Position numbers and translations under genes: made by a program. The notes beneath the pieces were generated by a model that made no database searches, had not been told where the DNA came from, and saw only the letters and a list, made by a program, of their open reading frames with translations. DNA of 64,000 nucleotides from an uncultured Roseicyclus sp. (lineage in GTDB: Bacteria; Pseudomonadota; Alphaproteobacteria; Rhodobacterales; Rhodobacteraceae): contig CANLLF010000001.1 of the NCBI GenBank assembly GCA_947491935.1, positions 558,001-622,000 on the forward strand. The letters run 5' to 3'. Positions 19,354 to 27,675 of this stretch are shown here, in pieces; positions within the stretch are counted from its first letter, which is position 1; each line of letters opens with the position of its first letter.

Positions 19354-19384
19354 CGCCCCTTGCAGTGTCTGCGAGGGGCGTTTG
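19354..19384 (+). terminator. Rho-independent terminator of the DUF1127 gene
   Basis: A 12-bp stem CGCCCCTTGCAG / CTGCGAGGGGCG (one G-U pair) with loop TGT is followed by TTT. It lies 34 bp after the stop and stops the transcript before the Bax-inhibitor gene. Confidence 0.75.
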
Positions 19385-19413
19385 CTTGAAAAAGCCTTCT
19401 TCCTCACCGATAT
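19385..19413 (+). promoter_or_regulatory. Possible RpoH (heat-shock) promoter of the BI-1 gene
   Basis: CTTGAA at 19385-19390 and CCGATATT at 19407-19414 are separated by 16 bases. This resembles the alphaproteobacterial heat-shock pattern (CTTG, then C-C-x-A-T-A-T). The position, 52 bp before the start codon, fits a promoter. Sequence match only. Confidence 0.35.
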
Positions 19414-19465
19414 TCAAACACAATAGGCCCCAATGGGGTCGCTTGGCATTTCTTGGAGGACACCC

Positions 19466-20245
19466 ATGGCTCAATACCAGACTATGCGCGCCCAAGGCAT
19501 CGGCGTCTCCGCTGCGGAGATCGACGCAGGCCTGCGCGCTCATATGAACAAGGTCTACGCGACGATGTCGATCGGCATGCTGATCACATTCGCTGCTGCG
19601 TGGGCGATCTCGAACCTCGCCGTCACCGCGCTGCCCAACGAGGCCGCCGGAGCTTTGGGCAACGGCCTGTTCCTGACCGATCTTGGTGCGCTGCTCTACA
19701 CGACGCCGCTCTCCTACGTCATCATGTTCGCGCCGTTGATCTTCATCTTCGGCTTCTCCGCGATGATGAACCGGATGTCCGCGGCCACCGCGCAGGTTGT
19801 GTTCTACGCGTTCGCCGCCGTGATGGGCCTGTCGATCAGCTCGATCTTCCTGGTCTTCACCGGAGTCTCGATTATCCAGACGTTCCTGGTGACCGCCATC
19901 GCCTTTGCGGGCCTGTCGCTTTACGGCTACACGACCAAGAAGGACCTGTCGGGTTGGGGCACATTCCTGATCATGGGCGTGATCGGCCTGATCGTGGCAT
20001 CGATCGTGAACCTTTTCATCGGCTCGGGCATCATGACGCTGGCGATCTCCGCCATCGGCGTGCTGATCTTTGCAGGCCTCACCGCCTACGACACGCAGTC
20101 GATCAAGCAAGAGTATATCGACCACGCACAGCATGGCGACACCGAGTGGTTGGGCAAGTCGGTCATCATGGGCGCTCTGCGTCTGTATCTCGACTTCATC
20201 AACATGTTCATGTTCCTGCTGCAGTTCCTCGGCAACCGCGAGTAA
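19466..20245 (+). CDS. Bax inhibitor-1/YccA family membrane protein
   Basis: A 259-residue protein with seven predicted membrane helices and the family motifs (MNKVYATMSIGMLITFAAAW, the FAGLTAYDTQSIKQEYID near helix 6/7). Bacterial YccA-like members modulate FtsH proteolysis or leak calcium; the Rhodobacteraceae protein's role is not known. The start is ATG 19466, with GGAGGA at 19455-19460. It ends at a clear terminator. Confidence 0.9.
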   Translation: MAQYQTMRAQGIGVSAAEIDAGLRAHMNKVYATMSIGMLITFAAAWAISNLAVTALPNEAAGALGNGLFLTDLGALLYTTPLSYVIMFAPLIFIFGFSAMMNRMSAATAQVVFYAFAAVMGLSISSIFLVFTGVSIIQTFLVTAIAFAGLSLYGYTTKKDLSGWGTFLIMGVIGLIVASIVNLFIGSGIMTLAISAIGVLIFAGLTAYDTQSIKQEYIDHAQHGDTEWLGKSVIMGALRLYLDFINMFMFLLQFLGNRE

Positions 20246-20269
20246 ACGCCGGAACATCGGAGTAACGGA

Positions 20270-20297
20270 AAGGCCGGGGCGATCCCCGGCCTTTTTT
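20270..20297 (+). terminator. Rho-independent terminator of the BI-1 gene
   Basis: A 10-bp perfect stem AAGGCCGGGG / CCCCGGCCTT with a 4-base loop CGAT, followed by a run of T (20292-20297). Confidence 0.9.
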
Positions 20298-20410
20298 GTT
20301 GCGCCCACCCCCACCCTGCGCCACTTTGGCATCAGGGGAACCGGCTCCCCTTCAGGCTGATGCCCAAGCTCCGACATTGCGAAGCTGTGTACGCCTGAAA
20401 GGACCGCCCT

Positions 20411-21121
20411 ATGCAAACCGCCTTCCCCGACATCTCCCCCCATGGGCTGATCTACGCGCTGGCCGATGCCCGCGCACCCGCTCTACTCGACATCCGGCTG
20501 GACGAGGACGTTGCCGCGCTGCCCGGCATGATCCCCACCGCGCTGCCCGTTGCCTTTACGGATCTAGAGACCCCAATCGCCCTTGCCCGCCCGAATGGGG
20601 CAATCGTGATCTGCCACAAGGGCCTGAAACTCAGCGCTGGGGTCACGGCCCGGTTGCGCGCCCACGGCGTGGCCGCGTGGCGCCTCGCCGGTGGCCAAAC
20701 CGGGTGGGATGCGGCACGGCTACCCGTCCTGCACGATCCCGCCCCGATCCGCCTGGCCCTGCCCCTCGACCCTGCACCGGACGAAGCCGCGGCCGCTTGG
20801 GCTATCTGCCGGTTCATCGCCCCGCGCGCCGAAACACTCCAGGTGCCGCGCGACGATTTGCCGGGTGTGCTGGAACGCTTCGATGCGGTGCAACCCGCCC
20901 TCGGCGACGCGCCAGCCCTGCCAGGCCTCCTCACGCTGCTCCAAGACGTCACGCAGCCCGGCAGCCTCTTCGCCGACCAGCTTGCCGGCGCGCCGATTGA
21001 CGTGGCCTTCGCCTGCCTCGACGCCGCCTATCGCGGTGCGCTTCTGCGGACCTGTCATGAAAGCTTCACTCAAGGCACGGCGTCGCTGGCTATATCACTG
21101 CAGCAGGAGGCGCGCCCATGA
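20411..21121 (+). CDS. Rhodanese-domain protein with ChrB-like C-terminal region
   Basis: A 236-residue protein of two parts. Residues 1-100 form a rhodanese domain with the sulfur-carrying Cys in VICHKGLKLSAG. The C-terminal half (residues 115-230, with AAAWAICRFIAPRAETLQV and ...ADQLAGAPIDV) resembles the ChrB chromate-resistance family, which regulates or supports chromate efflux. The stop overlaps the start of chrA (ATGA at 21118-21121), so they are coupled. The combination is the standard layout of a chromate-resistance pair, and the fusion of domains is inferred from motifs. Confidence 0.72.
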   Translation: MQTAFPDISPHGLIYALADARAPALLDIRLDEDVAALPGMIPTALPVAFTDLETPIALARPNGAIVICHKGLKLSAGVTARLRAHGVAAWRLAGGQTGWDAARLPVLHDPAPIRLALPLDPAPDEAAAAWAICRFIAPRAETLQVPRDDLPGVLERFDAVQPALGDAPALPGLLTLLQDVTQPGSLFADQLAGAPIDVAFACLDAAYRGALLRTCHESFTQGTASLAISLQQEARP

Positions 21122-22389
21122 CATCCGACCCGCAGCCCATGCCGTCCATGGCCGACCTTATCCGCGTGTTTGGGCGGATTGGCCTGCTGTCCTTCGGCGG
21201 CCCGGCGGCCCAGATCGCCCTGATGCACCGGGAACTGGTGGAACAGCGCCCTTGGCTCAGCGAGCAGCAATACCTCAACGCCCTCAGCTTCTGCATGCTT
21301 CTGCCGGGCCCGGAGGCAATGCAACTTGCCACCTATGCCGGCTGGCGCCTGCGCGGCACGCCCGGCGGCCTGATCGCGGGGCTTCTGTTCGTTCTTCCCG
21401 GCGCTGCCGTTATCCTCGCCCTGGCCAGCCTCTACGCCGCCTATGGCAACGTCCCTCTGGTCGAAGCGGTGTTTCTGGGCATCAAGGCCACCGTGATCGT
21501 CATCGTCCTGCAGGCGCTTCTTAAGGTCTCGAAGAAGGCCCTGAACGGCCCTGTTGCCCTTGCCCTTGCCTGCACCGCCTTCGTCGCAATCTTCGTCTTT
21601 CAGGTGCCATTCCCGCTGATCATCATCGCCGCCGCCGCAATCGGGGCCGTCGCGATGCGGGGGGCGGTTGTGCCCACACCAGATCTTACGATCTCCACCA
21701 CGCGGACGATCGCCACGATCGCCATCTGGGCCACCCTGTGGCTGCTCCCGCTTGCCCTGCTGCACCTCTTCGCCCCGACGGTGCTGGCGGAGGTCGGCAC
21801 CTTCTTCTCCGCCCTCGCCATCGTCACATTCGGCGGAGCCTATGCCGTTCTGGCCTATATGGTGCAGGAGGTCGTGGCGAGTTACGGCTGGCTGACCACG
21901 GGCCAGATGATGGACGCGCTGGGGCTGGCGGAAACCACGCCGGGCCCCCTGATCCTGGTGACGCAATTCGTAGGCTTCATGGCGGGCCATCAGGCGGGCG
22001 GCTGGGGCATGGGCCTGCTGTCCGCGCTCGTCACACTCTGGGTCACCTTCACGCCATGCTTCCTGTGGATCTTCGCGGGCGCGCCTTACGTCGAATGGAT
22101 CGCCACCCGCCCGCGCCTGACCGGGGCGCTCAAGGGGATCACGGCCGCGGTTGTGGGCGTGATTGCAAACCTGTCGGTCTGGTTTGCCCTCAATGTCTGG
22201 TTCACGAGCGTGGAGCGAAATGGCCTCGGCCTTTGGGTCCCGGATCCTGCCTCGCTCAGCCTCACCGCCATCGCGCTGTCCGTTCTGGCCGCCGCCCTTC
22301 TGATCTGGCGCAAACTGGATCTTCTGATCGTCCTGCCACTCATGGGGCTAGCGGGGATGGCCGCCAGCATCGCCTCGTCAGGCATTTGA
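21118..22389 (+). CDS. chrA: Chromate transporter ChrA
   Basis: A 423-residue CHR-family permease with two homologous halves of about six helices each. The characteristic FGRIGLLSFGGPAAQIALMHRE and EQQYLNALSFCMLLPGPEAMQLATYAGW motifs occur at the start of the first half. ChrA exports chromate from the cytoplasm. The upstream ChrB-like gene overlaps it by 4 bp. The signature motif occurs again in variant form (FGGAYAVLAYM, LGLAETTPGPL) in the second half. Confidence 0.92.
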   Translation: MTSDPQPMPSMADLIRVFGRIGLLSFGGPAAQIALMHRELVEQRPWLSEQQYLNALSFCMLLPGPEAMQLATYAGWRLRGTPGGLIAGLLFVLPGAAVILALASLYAAYGNVPLVEAVFLGIKATVIVIVLQALLKVSKKALNGPVALALACTAFVAIFVFQVPFPLIIIAAAAIGAVAMRGAVVPTPDLTISTTRTIATIAIWATLWLLPLALLHLFAPTVLAEVGTFFSALAIVTFGGAYAVLAYMVQEVVASYGWLTTGQMMDALGLAETTPGPLILVTQFVGFMAGHQAGGWGMGLLSALVTLWVTFTPCFLWIFAGAPYVEWIATRPRLTGALKGITAAVVGVIANLSVWFALNVWFTSVERNGLGLWVPDPASLSLTAIALSVLAAALLIWRKLDLLIVLPLMGLAGMAASIASSGI

Positions 22390-22393
22390 GGTG

Positions 22394-22421
22394 TTGACAC
22401 CATCCCACGCCCCGGTAAAAG
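22394..22421 (+). promoter_or_regulatory. Possible promoter of rpmG
   Basis: TTGACA (22394-22399) matches the -35 consensus exactly, and TAAAAG follows after a 16-base spacer. It lies 72 bp ahead of the rpmG start. Sequence match only. Confidence 0.4.
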
Positions 22422-22493
22422 GCGCGTCTCTACCCGAATGACGCGTGAGCGGCCGACGCCCTCCGCCCCGACCTAAGTTCAGGAGCCCGACCC

Positions 22494-22661
22494 ATGGCGA
22501 AGCCGACGACCATCAAGATCCGCCTCAACTCATCCGCAGGCACGGGCCACTTCTACGTGACCAAGAAAAACGCACGCACAATGACAGAGAAAATGGTCGT
22601 ACGAAAGTACGATCCGGTGGCGCGCAAGCATGTCGAATACAAGGAAGGCAAGATCAAGTAA
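22494..22661 (+). CDS. rpmG: 50S ribosomal protein L33
   Basis: A 55-residue ribosomal protein L33 ([18 protein letters not shown]...KKNARTM...[15 protein letters not shown]), a component of the large ribosomal subunit. It is the zinc-free form, without the CxxC pairs of the C+ type. The gene is monocistronic with its own possible promoter and a rho-independent terminator at 22684-22718. The start is ATG 22494, with AGGAG upstream. Confidence 0.98.
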   Translation: MAKPTTIKIRLNSSAGTGHFYVTKKNARTMTEKMVVRKYDPVARKHVEYKEGKIK

Positions 22662-22683
22662 GATCGCCAACCAGAACCGACAC

Positions 22684-22718
22684 AAGGGCCGCGCCGAGCA
22701 ATCGACGCGGCCCTTTTT
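22684..22718 (+). terminator. Rho-independent terminator of rpmG
   Basis: A 10-bp stem AAGGGCCGCG / CGCGGCCCTT with a 12-base loop, followed by a T-run (22714-22718). Confidence 0.88.
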
Positions 22719-22777
22719 CTTTGCCCAAACGGAATTGTCCCGGCGGGCGACACGCATGGCAAACGGAGGATCACGCC

Positions 22778-23284
22778 ATGGTTGAGGATATAACTCTCAG
22801 GGCCACCAATGCGGGCGACCTGCCCGCCATCGATGCGTTGCTGGCGGCCAGCTACCCCACACTCCTCAAGCCCGATTACCCGCCCTCTGTCCTCGTCACA
22901 TGCCTGCCGCTGATCACTCGGGCGCAGCCGGGCCTGCTGCGATCGGGCAGCTACTACCTCGCGGAAGATGCAGAGGGCCGCGCCATTGCGGCGGGCGGCT
23001 GGACCCATTCCGCCCCCCAGGGCGGCGTCGGCCCGCGCGATGTCGGCCATATCCGCCACGTGGTGACCCACCCCGATGCCACGCGGCGCGGTCTGGCGCG
23101 TGCTATCCTGCAACGCTGCTTCGCGGCGGCGCGCAACTCAGGCATCCGCTGGATGATGTGCCAATCCACCCGCACGGCCGAGCCGTTCTATTCGGCCATG
23201 GGCTTCCAGCGCCGCGGCGAAATCGAGATCATGCTGCGCCCCGGCATCGGCTTTCCCGCCGTCGAAATGATCCGGGCGCTCTGA
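22778..23284 (+). CDS. GNAT-family N-acetyltransferase
   Basis: A 168-residue GNAT enzyme. Acetyl-CoA motif A is around RHVVTHPDATRRGLARAILQRC, and the C-terminal QSTRTAEPFYSAMGFQRRG is the motif-B strand. The start ATG 22778 is preceded by GGAGG. A 19-bp stretch around the ribosome site and start is identical to that of the GyrI-like gene at 11611-11629. Substrate unknown. Confidence 0.88.
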   Translation: MVEDITLRATNAGDLPAIDALLAASYPTLLKPDYPPSVLVTCLPLITRAQPGLLRSGSYYLAEDAEGRAIAAGGWTHSAPQGGVGPRDVGHIRHVVTHPDATRRGLARAILQRCFAAARNSGIRWMMCQSTRTAEPFYSAMGFQRRGEIEIMLRPGIGFPAVEMIRAL

Positions 23285-23298
23285 TCCCGACCTACCAG

Positions 23299-23323
23299 CG
23301 CGCGCCCAGTCAACGGGCGCGCG
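23299..23323 (+). terminator. Possible GC-rich hairpin after the GNAT gene
   Basis: A 9-bp perfect stem, CGCGCGCCC / GGGCGCGCG, with a 7-base loop AGTCAAC. No T-run follows, so a terminator role is likely but unproven. Confidence 0.4.
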
Positions 23324-23339
23324 CAACACGCCCATTCCA

Positions 23340-23455
23340 CTGGTTTCAAATACCCAAGAATCACCCGCCCCACCCCAAACTCCCCCGTGCCGGTGCCACG
23401 CAAGGGGCGGGAGAGCGACGGGGCGGGTGGGTGGGCGGCGCTCTGCCGCCCCGCT
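23340..23455 (-). repeat. Dispersed GC-hairpin element, copy 3 (opposite strand)
   Basis: On the minus strand, GGGCGGC-agagc-GCCGCCC (23451-23433) is followed by GC-rich sequence and then a tail, CTTGGGTATTTGAAACCAG (23358-23340). The tail resembles that after the UbiH-like gene at 7126-7150. It lies between the GNAT gene and the convergent hydrolase gene. Confidence 0.4.
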
Positions 23456-23457
23456 CC

Positions 23458-24150
23458 CTAGAGTTCGATCCGCTCCATCACCTCGGGGTCCAGCACCCTT
23501 ACACTCGGCAGACCCGCCTTCAAGTCGTCCGCCGATTGCTCCAGCAGCGGGAAGGTCTTGTAGTGAACTGGGATCACGGTGCTGAACTGAAACAGCTTCG
23601 ACGCCGCATAGGCCGCCCGTTTCATGTCCATCGTGAAATGCCCGCCCGCACACAGGATGCCGATCTCGGGCTGATGCAAATCCTGCAACACGCCCATATC
23701 CGCCATCACATCCGTGTCACCCGAGACATAGACGCAGCGCCCCTCCCCCTCGATCATGAAGCCCGCCTCGGCGCCCGCATAACGCGGCCCTGTATCGGTC
23801 GCCATCGAAGACGAATGCACCGCGTTCACCATCGTCACCGCCACCTCCCCGATCCGCACCGTGCCGCCCTTGTTGAACCCGACAACCTCGATCCCCTCAG
23901 ACGTCTCCCAGTAGGACATCAAGTCATAGATCCCGTGGAGGGCCACGCCTGTCTCCCTGGCCACGTCCACGACGCTCGCGGCGTGGTCGAAATGCCCATG
24001 GGTCAGCAGGATCGCCGTTGCACCCTCAATTGCCTCGGCCCGCCGCTCCTCGGGGAACACCGGGTTTCCGTCCAGCCACGGATCGATCAGCAAGACCTCG
24101 CCGCCGATCTCCAACCGAATGCCCGAATGGCCCAACCAAGTGTAGTGCAT
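23458..24150 (-). CDS. UPF0173 metallo-beta-lactamase-fold hydrolase
   Basis: A 230-residue MBL-fold protein. The zinc motif HxHxDH is in THGHFDHAA, with N-terminal LGHSGIRLEIGG and downstream VSGDTD and HFTMD. It corresponds to UPF0173-type hydrolases, whose substrate is not established. I chose ATG 24150 (MHYTWLGHSG) because GGAGGGG lies directly ahead; an in-frame ATG four codons upstream has no ribosome site. It is divergent from gatC. Confidence 0.9.
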   Translation of the reverse strand: MHYTWLGHSGIRLEIGGEVLLIDPWLDGNPVFPEERRAEAIEGATAILLTHGHFDHAASVVDVARETGVALHGIYDLMSYWETSEGIEVVGFNKGGTVRIGEVAVTMVNAVHSSSMATDTGPRYAGAEAGFMIEGEGRCVYVSGDTDVMADMGVLQDLHQPEIGILCAGGHFTMDMKRAAYAASKLFQFSTVIPVHYKTFPLLEQSADDLKAGLPSVRVLDPEVMERIEL

Positions 24151-24275
24151 CTTCCCCTCCATCGCTGCTGTCGGCGCCAGATTAGCCGCAAGCGGCCTGA
24201 TTTCCCAAGCTGCACCGCTTGCGGGGCTTGCGCCGCGCGGCTAAACCGCCTGCGAAGCTCCGCAGGGAAACGCAA

Positions 24276-24563
24276 ATGTCCATCGATATCGCCACCGCCG
24301 CCAAGGTTGCCAAACTCGCACGCATCAAGGTCGAAAATGACGACCTGCCCGCGCTGGCCCAGGAATTCAACGCCATCCTCGGCTTTATCGAGCAACTCGA
24401 AGAAGTGGATGTCGAGGGCGTCGAGCCGATGGTATCGGTCACACCCATGCCCCTGCCACGCCGCAAGGATGTGGTGACCGACGGAAATCAGCCACAGAAG
24501 GTCCTGTCTAACGCGCCCGATGCGCGCGAAGGCTTTTTCTCGGTTCCGAAGGTGGTTGAATAA
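24276..24563 (+). CDS. gatC: Aspartyl/glutamyl-tRNA amidotransferase subunit C
   Basis: A 95-residue GatC ([22 protein letters not shown]...), the linker subunit stabilising GatA-GatB in the amidotransferase that converts Glu-tRNA(Gln) and/or Asp-tRNA(Asn). The start is ATG 24276. Its stop TAA overlaps the first base of gatA's ATG. GatB is not adjacent; in this family it lies elsewhere. Confidence 0.95.
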   Translation: MSIDIATAAKVAKLARIKVENDDLPALAQEFNAILGFIEQLEEVDVEGVEPMVSVTPMPLPRRKDVVTDGNQPQKVLSNAPDAREGFFSVPKVVE

Positions 24564-26053
24564 TGTCCGAAACGGCCCTGACCAAACTCACCATCGCCGA
24601 TGCCCGCGACGCGCTGCGCAAGGGTGAGGTCTCCTCCGTCGAACTGACGGAGGCCTGCCTGTCGGCGATCGACGCTGCCGACGCGCTCGGCGCTTTCGTG
24701 CACAAGACGCCTGAGATTGCCATGGATCGCGCCAAGGCCGCCGATGCGCGGATCAAGGCCGGAGATGCCCCCGATATGTGCGGCATCCCGGTGGGCATCA
24801 AGGATCTCTTCTGCACCGAAGGTGTCGCGTCTCAGGCAGCCTCGAAAATCCTCGAAGGGTTCCGGCCGGAATACGAATCGACCGTTTCGGGCCAGCTGAA
24901 AGATGCAGGCGCGGTAATGCTCGGCAAGCTGAACATGGACGAATTCGCCATGGGCTCGTCCAACGAAACCTCAATCTATGGCAACGCGGTGAACCCGTGG
25001 CGCAAGGGCAATTCCGATGCCGCCCTCACACCGGGCGGCTCGTCGGGTGGCTCGGCTTCCGCCGTCGCCGCCGATCTTTGCCTTGCAGCCACTGGCACCG
25101 ATACAGGCGGTTCAATCCGCCAACCGGCGGCGTTCACCGGTATCGTGGGCCTGAAACCCACCTATGGCCGCTGCTCGCGCTGGGGCGTCGTGGCCTTTGC
25201 CTCGTCGCTCGATCAGGCCGGGCCGATGACGAAAACCGTCCGCGACGCGGCGATCATGGGCCGCGCGATGATGGGCCATGATCCGAAAGACAGCACCTCG
25301 GCCAACCTGGCGGTGCCGGACTTTGAAGCCATGCTGACGGGCGACGTTCGCGGCAAGGTCATCGGGATTCCCAAGGAATACCGTATGGATGGTATGCCCG
25401 ATGAGATCGAGACGCTCTGGTCCGAGGGCACCGCGATGCTCAAGGAAGCCGGCGCCGAGATCCGCGATATCACCCTGCCCCACACGAAATATGCGCTGCC
25501 CGCCTATTACGTGATTGCGCCCGCCGAGGCGTCCTCGAACCTGGCCCGTTATGACGGCGTGCGTTTTGGCTACCGGGCCAAGCTATCCCAGGGTGACGGC
25601 ATCACCGAGATGTACGAAAAGACCCGCGCCGAGGGCTTTGGGCCGGAGGTAAAACGCCGTGTGATGATCGGCACCTACGTGCTGAGCGCCGGCTTCTACG
25701 ATGCCTATTACAACCGCGCCCGCCGCGTTCGCGCCCTGATCGCGCGGGACTTCGAGACCGTTTTCGCCGACGGCATCGACGCCATCCTGACCCCCGCCAC
25801 GCCCTCTGCCGCGTTCGAACTGGGACAGGATGTCAGCGACCCGGTGCAGATGTATCTCAATGACGTCTTCACCGTGACCGTGAACCTCGCGGGCCTGCCC
25901 GGCATCGCAGTGCCCACCGGCATGGACCGCACCGGATTACCCCTGGGCCTGCAATTGATCGGCAAGCCGTGGGAGGAGGGCGAATTGCTGAACACCGCCT
26001 ACGCATTGGAGCAGGCCGCGGGTTTTGTGGAAAAGCCCGCGCGGTGGTGGTAG
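24563..26053 (+). CDS. gatA: Glutamyl/aspartyl-tRNA amidotransferase subunit A
   Basis: A 496-residue amidase-signature enzyme that hydrolyses glutamine to supply ammonia. The catalytic triad is Lys80 ([11 protein letters not shown]), cis-Ser160 ([12 protein letters not shown]) and Ser184 ([10 protein letters not shown]). The spacing of 24 residues between the serines is as in other GatA proteins. It overlaps gatC by one base and is followed by an exported lipoprotein gene 35 bp downstream. Confidence 0.97.
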   Translation: MSETALTKLTIADARDALRKGEVSSVELTEACLSAIDAADALGAFVHKTPEIAMDRAKAADARIKAGDAPDMCGIPVGIKDLFCTEGVASQAASKILEGFRPEYESTVSGQLKDAGAVMLGKLNMDEFAMGSSNETSIYGNAVNPWRKGNSDAALTPGGSSGGSASAVAADLCLAATGTDTGGSIRQPAAFTGIVGLKPTYGRCSRWGVVAFASSLDQAGPMTKTVRDAAIMGRAMMGHDPKDSTSANLAVPDFEAMLTGDVRGKVIGIPKEYRMDGMPDEIETLWSEGTAMLKEAGAEIRDITLPHTKYALPAYYVIAPAEASSNLARYDGVRFGYRAKLSQGDGITEMYEKTRAEGFGPEVKRRVMIGTYVLSAGFYDAYYNRARRVRALIARDFETVFADGIDAILTPATPSAAFELGQDVSDPVQMYLNDVFTVTVNLAGLPGIAVPTGMDRTGLPLGLQLIGKPWEEGELLNTAYALEQAAGFVEKPARWW

Positions 26054-26088
26054 GCTGCGCTGCAAAGAAACGTCTCGAGGCTCGAGCT

Positions 26089-26751
26089 ATGCGTTCCCAA
26101 CTCCTGATTGCCGCCGCCCTTCTGGGCCTTTCGGCCTGTGCAACCGCGCCCAGTGACGTGAACCCGGATCAGCAGGCGATGGACCAGCTTTTGCTGGATG
26201 CACGACAAGCCCGCCTGAACGGCGTGCCCGCGCCGGGCGTGACCAACGCGGCCAATGGCCAGATTTCCACGACGGCGACGGCGGGCGGTGTTCCGGTCAA
26301 TGCGGGCGCCACGGGGGATGTGACATTCCTTGATCCAAATGACATCGGCTCCATCGCCGCCGGGGCCATTGCCGAAGCGGAGGCCCAGAATGCCGGGCCG
26401 ACCGGCGGCGTCTTCGACAATCTGCAGCCTCAACAGGCCTCCGATGTATTGCCCGCGCCGCTCATTCCACGCGTGGCGGCCTTCGCGATCCGCACCACGC
26501 ATCTGCCGGGCCAACGCCAGTGGCGCCGCAACCCGTTTCGCCGGGACGGTGCCGCGGCCTGCAGTCAATTCGAAAGCCGTGATCTGGCGCAGGATCGGTT
26601 CCTTGCCGAAGGCGGGCCGGAACGCGATCCGCTCGGCCTCGACCCCGATGGCGACGGGTTCGTCTGCGGTTTCGATCCGCGTGAATTGCGTGCCCAAGCC
26701 GCCGCACCTGCCGCTGGGCCGGTCGACGTGTTGCCGCCGATCGACGGGTAA
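26089..26751 (+). CDS. Exported lipoprotein with excalibur-like C-terminal region
   Basis: A 220-residue protein with a signal peptide and lipobox LLGLSAC (Cys at about residue 17). The central part is rich in Ala, Gly and Asn. The C-terminal region (residues 163-205) contains CSQFESRDLAQDRFLAEGG then DPLGLDPDGDGFVCGFDP, resembling the calcium-binding excalibur motif (DPxGLDxDGDGxxC). It probably binds the cell surface; its role is unknown. The amidase gene begins 7 bp after its stop, which suggests a joint envelope function. Confidence 0.65.
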   Translation: MRSQLLIAAALLGLSACATAPSDVNPDQQAMDQLLLDARQARLNGVPAPGVTNAANGQISTTATAGGVPVNAGATGDVTFLDPNDIGSIAAGAIAEAEAQNAGPTGGVFDNLQPQQASDVLPAPLIPRVAAFAIRTTHLPGQRQWRRNPFRRDGAAACSQFESRDLAQDRFLAEGGPERDPLGLDPDGDGFVCGFDPRELRAQAAAPAAGPVDVLPPIDG

Positions 26752-26758
26752 GATCCTG

Positions 26759-27415
26759 ATGAAAAGTCCGAATTTCGGGAAACGCAGGAACGGCCTGCGC
26801 CCCGAACTTGTGGTGTTGCATTACACCGCGATGGCCGATTGCGCCTCCGCCACGCGCGCGCTGTGTGATCCTGAGCGCGAGGTCTCGGCTCATTACCTGA
26901 TCGGTCGTGATGGCGAGGTTCTGGCACTGGTCGATGAGCCGATGCGCGCCTGGCACGCCGGGTCGGGGGCATGGCGCGGGGCGGATGATGTCAATTCCCG
27001 CTCCATCGGCATCGAATTGGACAATGACGGGCGGACGCCGTTTTCCGAGCCGCTGATGGCCGCTCTGGAGGCGCTCCTCCCCGGCATCCTGGCCCGGTGG
27101 GATATCATGCCCGAGGGGGTCATCGGGCATTCCGACATGGCACCGGGCCGCAAGATTGACCCGGGGCGACGGTTTGACTGGAAACGCCTTGCGCGGCAGG
27201 GGCTGTCGGTGTGGTCGGATGCCGACGACGGCACACTGGATTCAGAGCAGTTTCGAGCCGATGCGGCGGCGTTCGGGTATGGGGCGATGGACGATGATCT
27301 GCTGCTGGAGGTGGTGCGGATGCGGTTTCGGCCCTGGGCGACGGGACCGCTGGCAGGGACGGATTGCGCGGTGATGAGTGAACTGGCGACGCGGTATGGG
27401 ACCACTGTGGACTGA
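26759..27415 (+). CDS. N-acetylmuramoyl-L-alanine amidase (Amidase_2, AmiD-like)
   Basis: A 218-residue zinc amidase that cleaves the bond between muramic acid and the stem peptide. Zinc ligands are probably His21 (VVLHYTAM), the His in GHSDMAPGR and the Asp in KIDPG; the AWHAGSGAWRG and SIGIELDN motifs are typical. There is no obvious signal peptide, so it may act on muropeptides recycled into the cytoplasm. Its end is degenerate: a near-copy of the last 17 codons lies 84 bp downstream (27499-27564), and a short recombination may have altered the tail. Confidence 0.88.
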   Translation: MKSPNFGKRRNGLRPELVVLHYTAMADCASATRALCDPEREVSAHYLIGRDGEVLALVDEPMRAWHAGSGAWRGADDVNSRSIGIELDNDGRTPFSEPLMAALEALLPGILARWDIMPEGVIGHSDMAPGRKIDPGRRFDWKRLARQGLSVWSDADDGTLDSEQFRADAAAFGYGAMDDDLLLEVVRMRFRPWATGPLAGTDCAVMSELATRYGTTVD

Positions 27416-27425
27416 CGCCCTCTCA

Positions 27426-27458
27426 TTGGAACCCGTTGGCGTTGCCAACAGAACCCAA
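27426..27458. repeat. 33-bp repeat, copy A (upstream of the amidase-tail copy)
   Basis: This 33-bp sequence starts TTGGAACC and ends CAGAACCCAA; 28 of 33 bases match copy B at 27637-27669. Inside copy A, GTTGGC-gtt-GCCAAC (27435-27449) is a perfect hairpin. Copy B lies just ahead of rnpB. Confidence 0.7.
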
Positions 27459-27498
27459 TTGCCGGGCCCGCGCGTTTTCGGGATCCGAAAACACACTG

Positions 27499-27564
27499 GA
27501 TTGCGCGGTGATGGCCGATCTCGCCACGCGCTATGGGCTTGACCGGGCGGACGCGGGCGCATAG
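27499..27564 (+). pseudogene. Remnant duplicate of the amidase C-terminal codons
   Basis: Read in frame, this gives DCAVMADLATRYGLDRADAGA followed by a stop, compared with DCAVMSELATRYGTTVD stop at the end of the intact amidase. The amino acids are kept while the codon third positions differ, so it derives from a gene copy that evolved as protein. No start codon or domain precedes it. It is a leftover of a duplication or of a recombination that replaced the amidase tail. Confidence 0.6.
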
Positions 27565-27636
27565 CTGCGTCGGGCGCGGAGGGCTGGATGGCCGCTGGGG
27601 CGTTTTCTTCGAATGGGGACCGGTTGGACCTTCCCG

Positions 27637-27669
27637 TTGGAACCTGTCGGCTTTGCCGCCAGAACCCAA
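27637..27669. repeat. 33-bp repeat, copy B (just upstream of rnpB)
   Basis: The partner of copy A (27426-27458), with five substitutions. It ends about 7 bases before the presumed 5' end of RNase P RNA and may include promoter elements. Confidence 0.65.
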
Positions 27670-27675
27670 CTTTTA

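Noticed and set aside
22900-24477. Open frame of about 525 codons over the GNAT and hydrolase genes
   Set aside because: It crosses three real genes and an intergenic repeat; Pro/Arg-rich shadow sequence.
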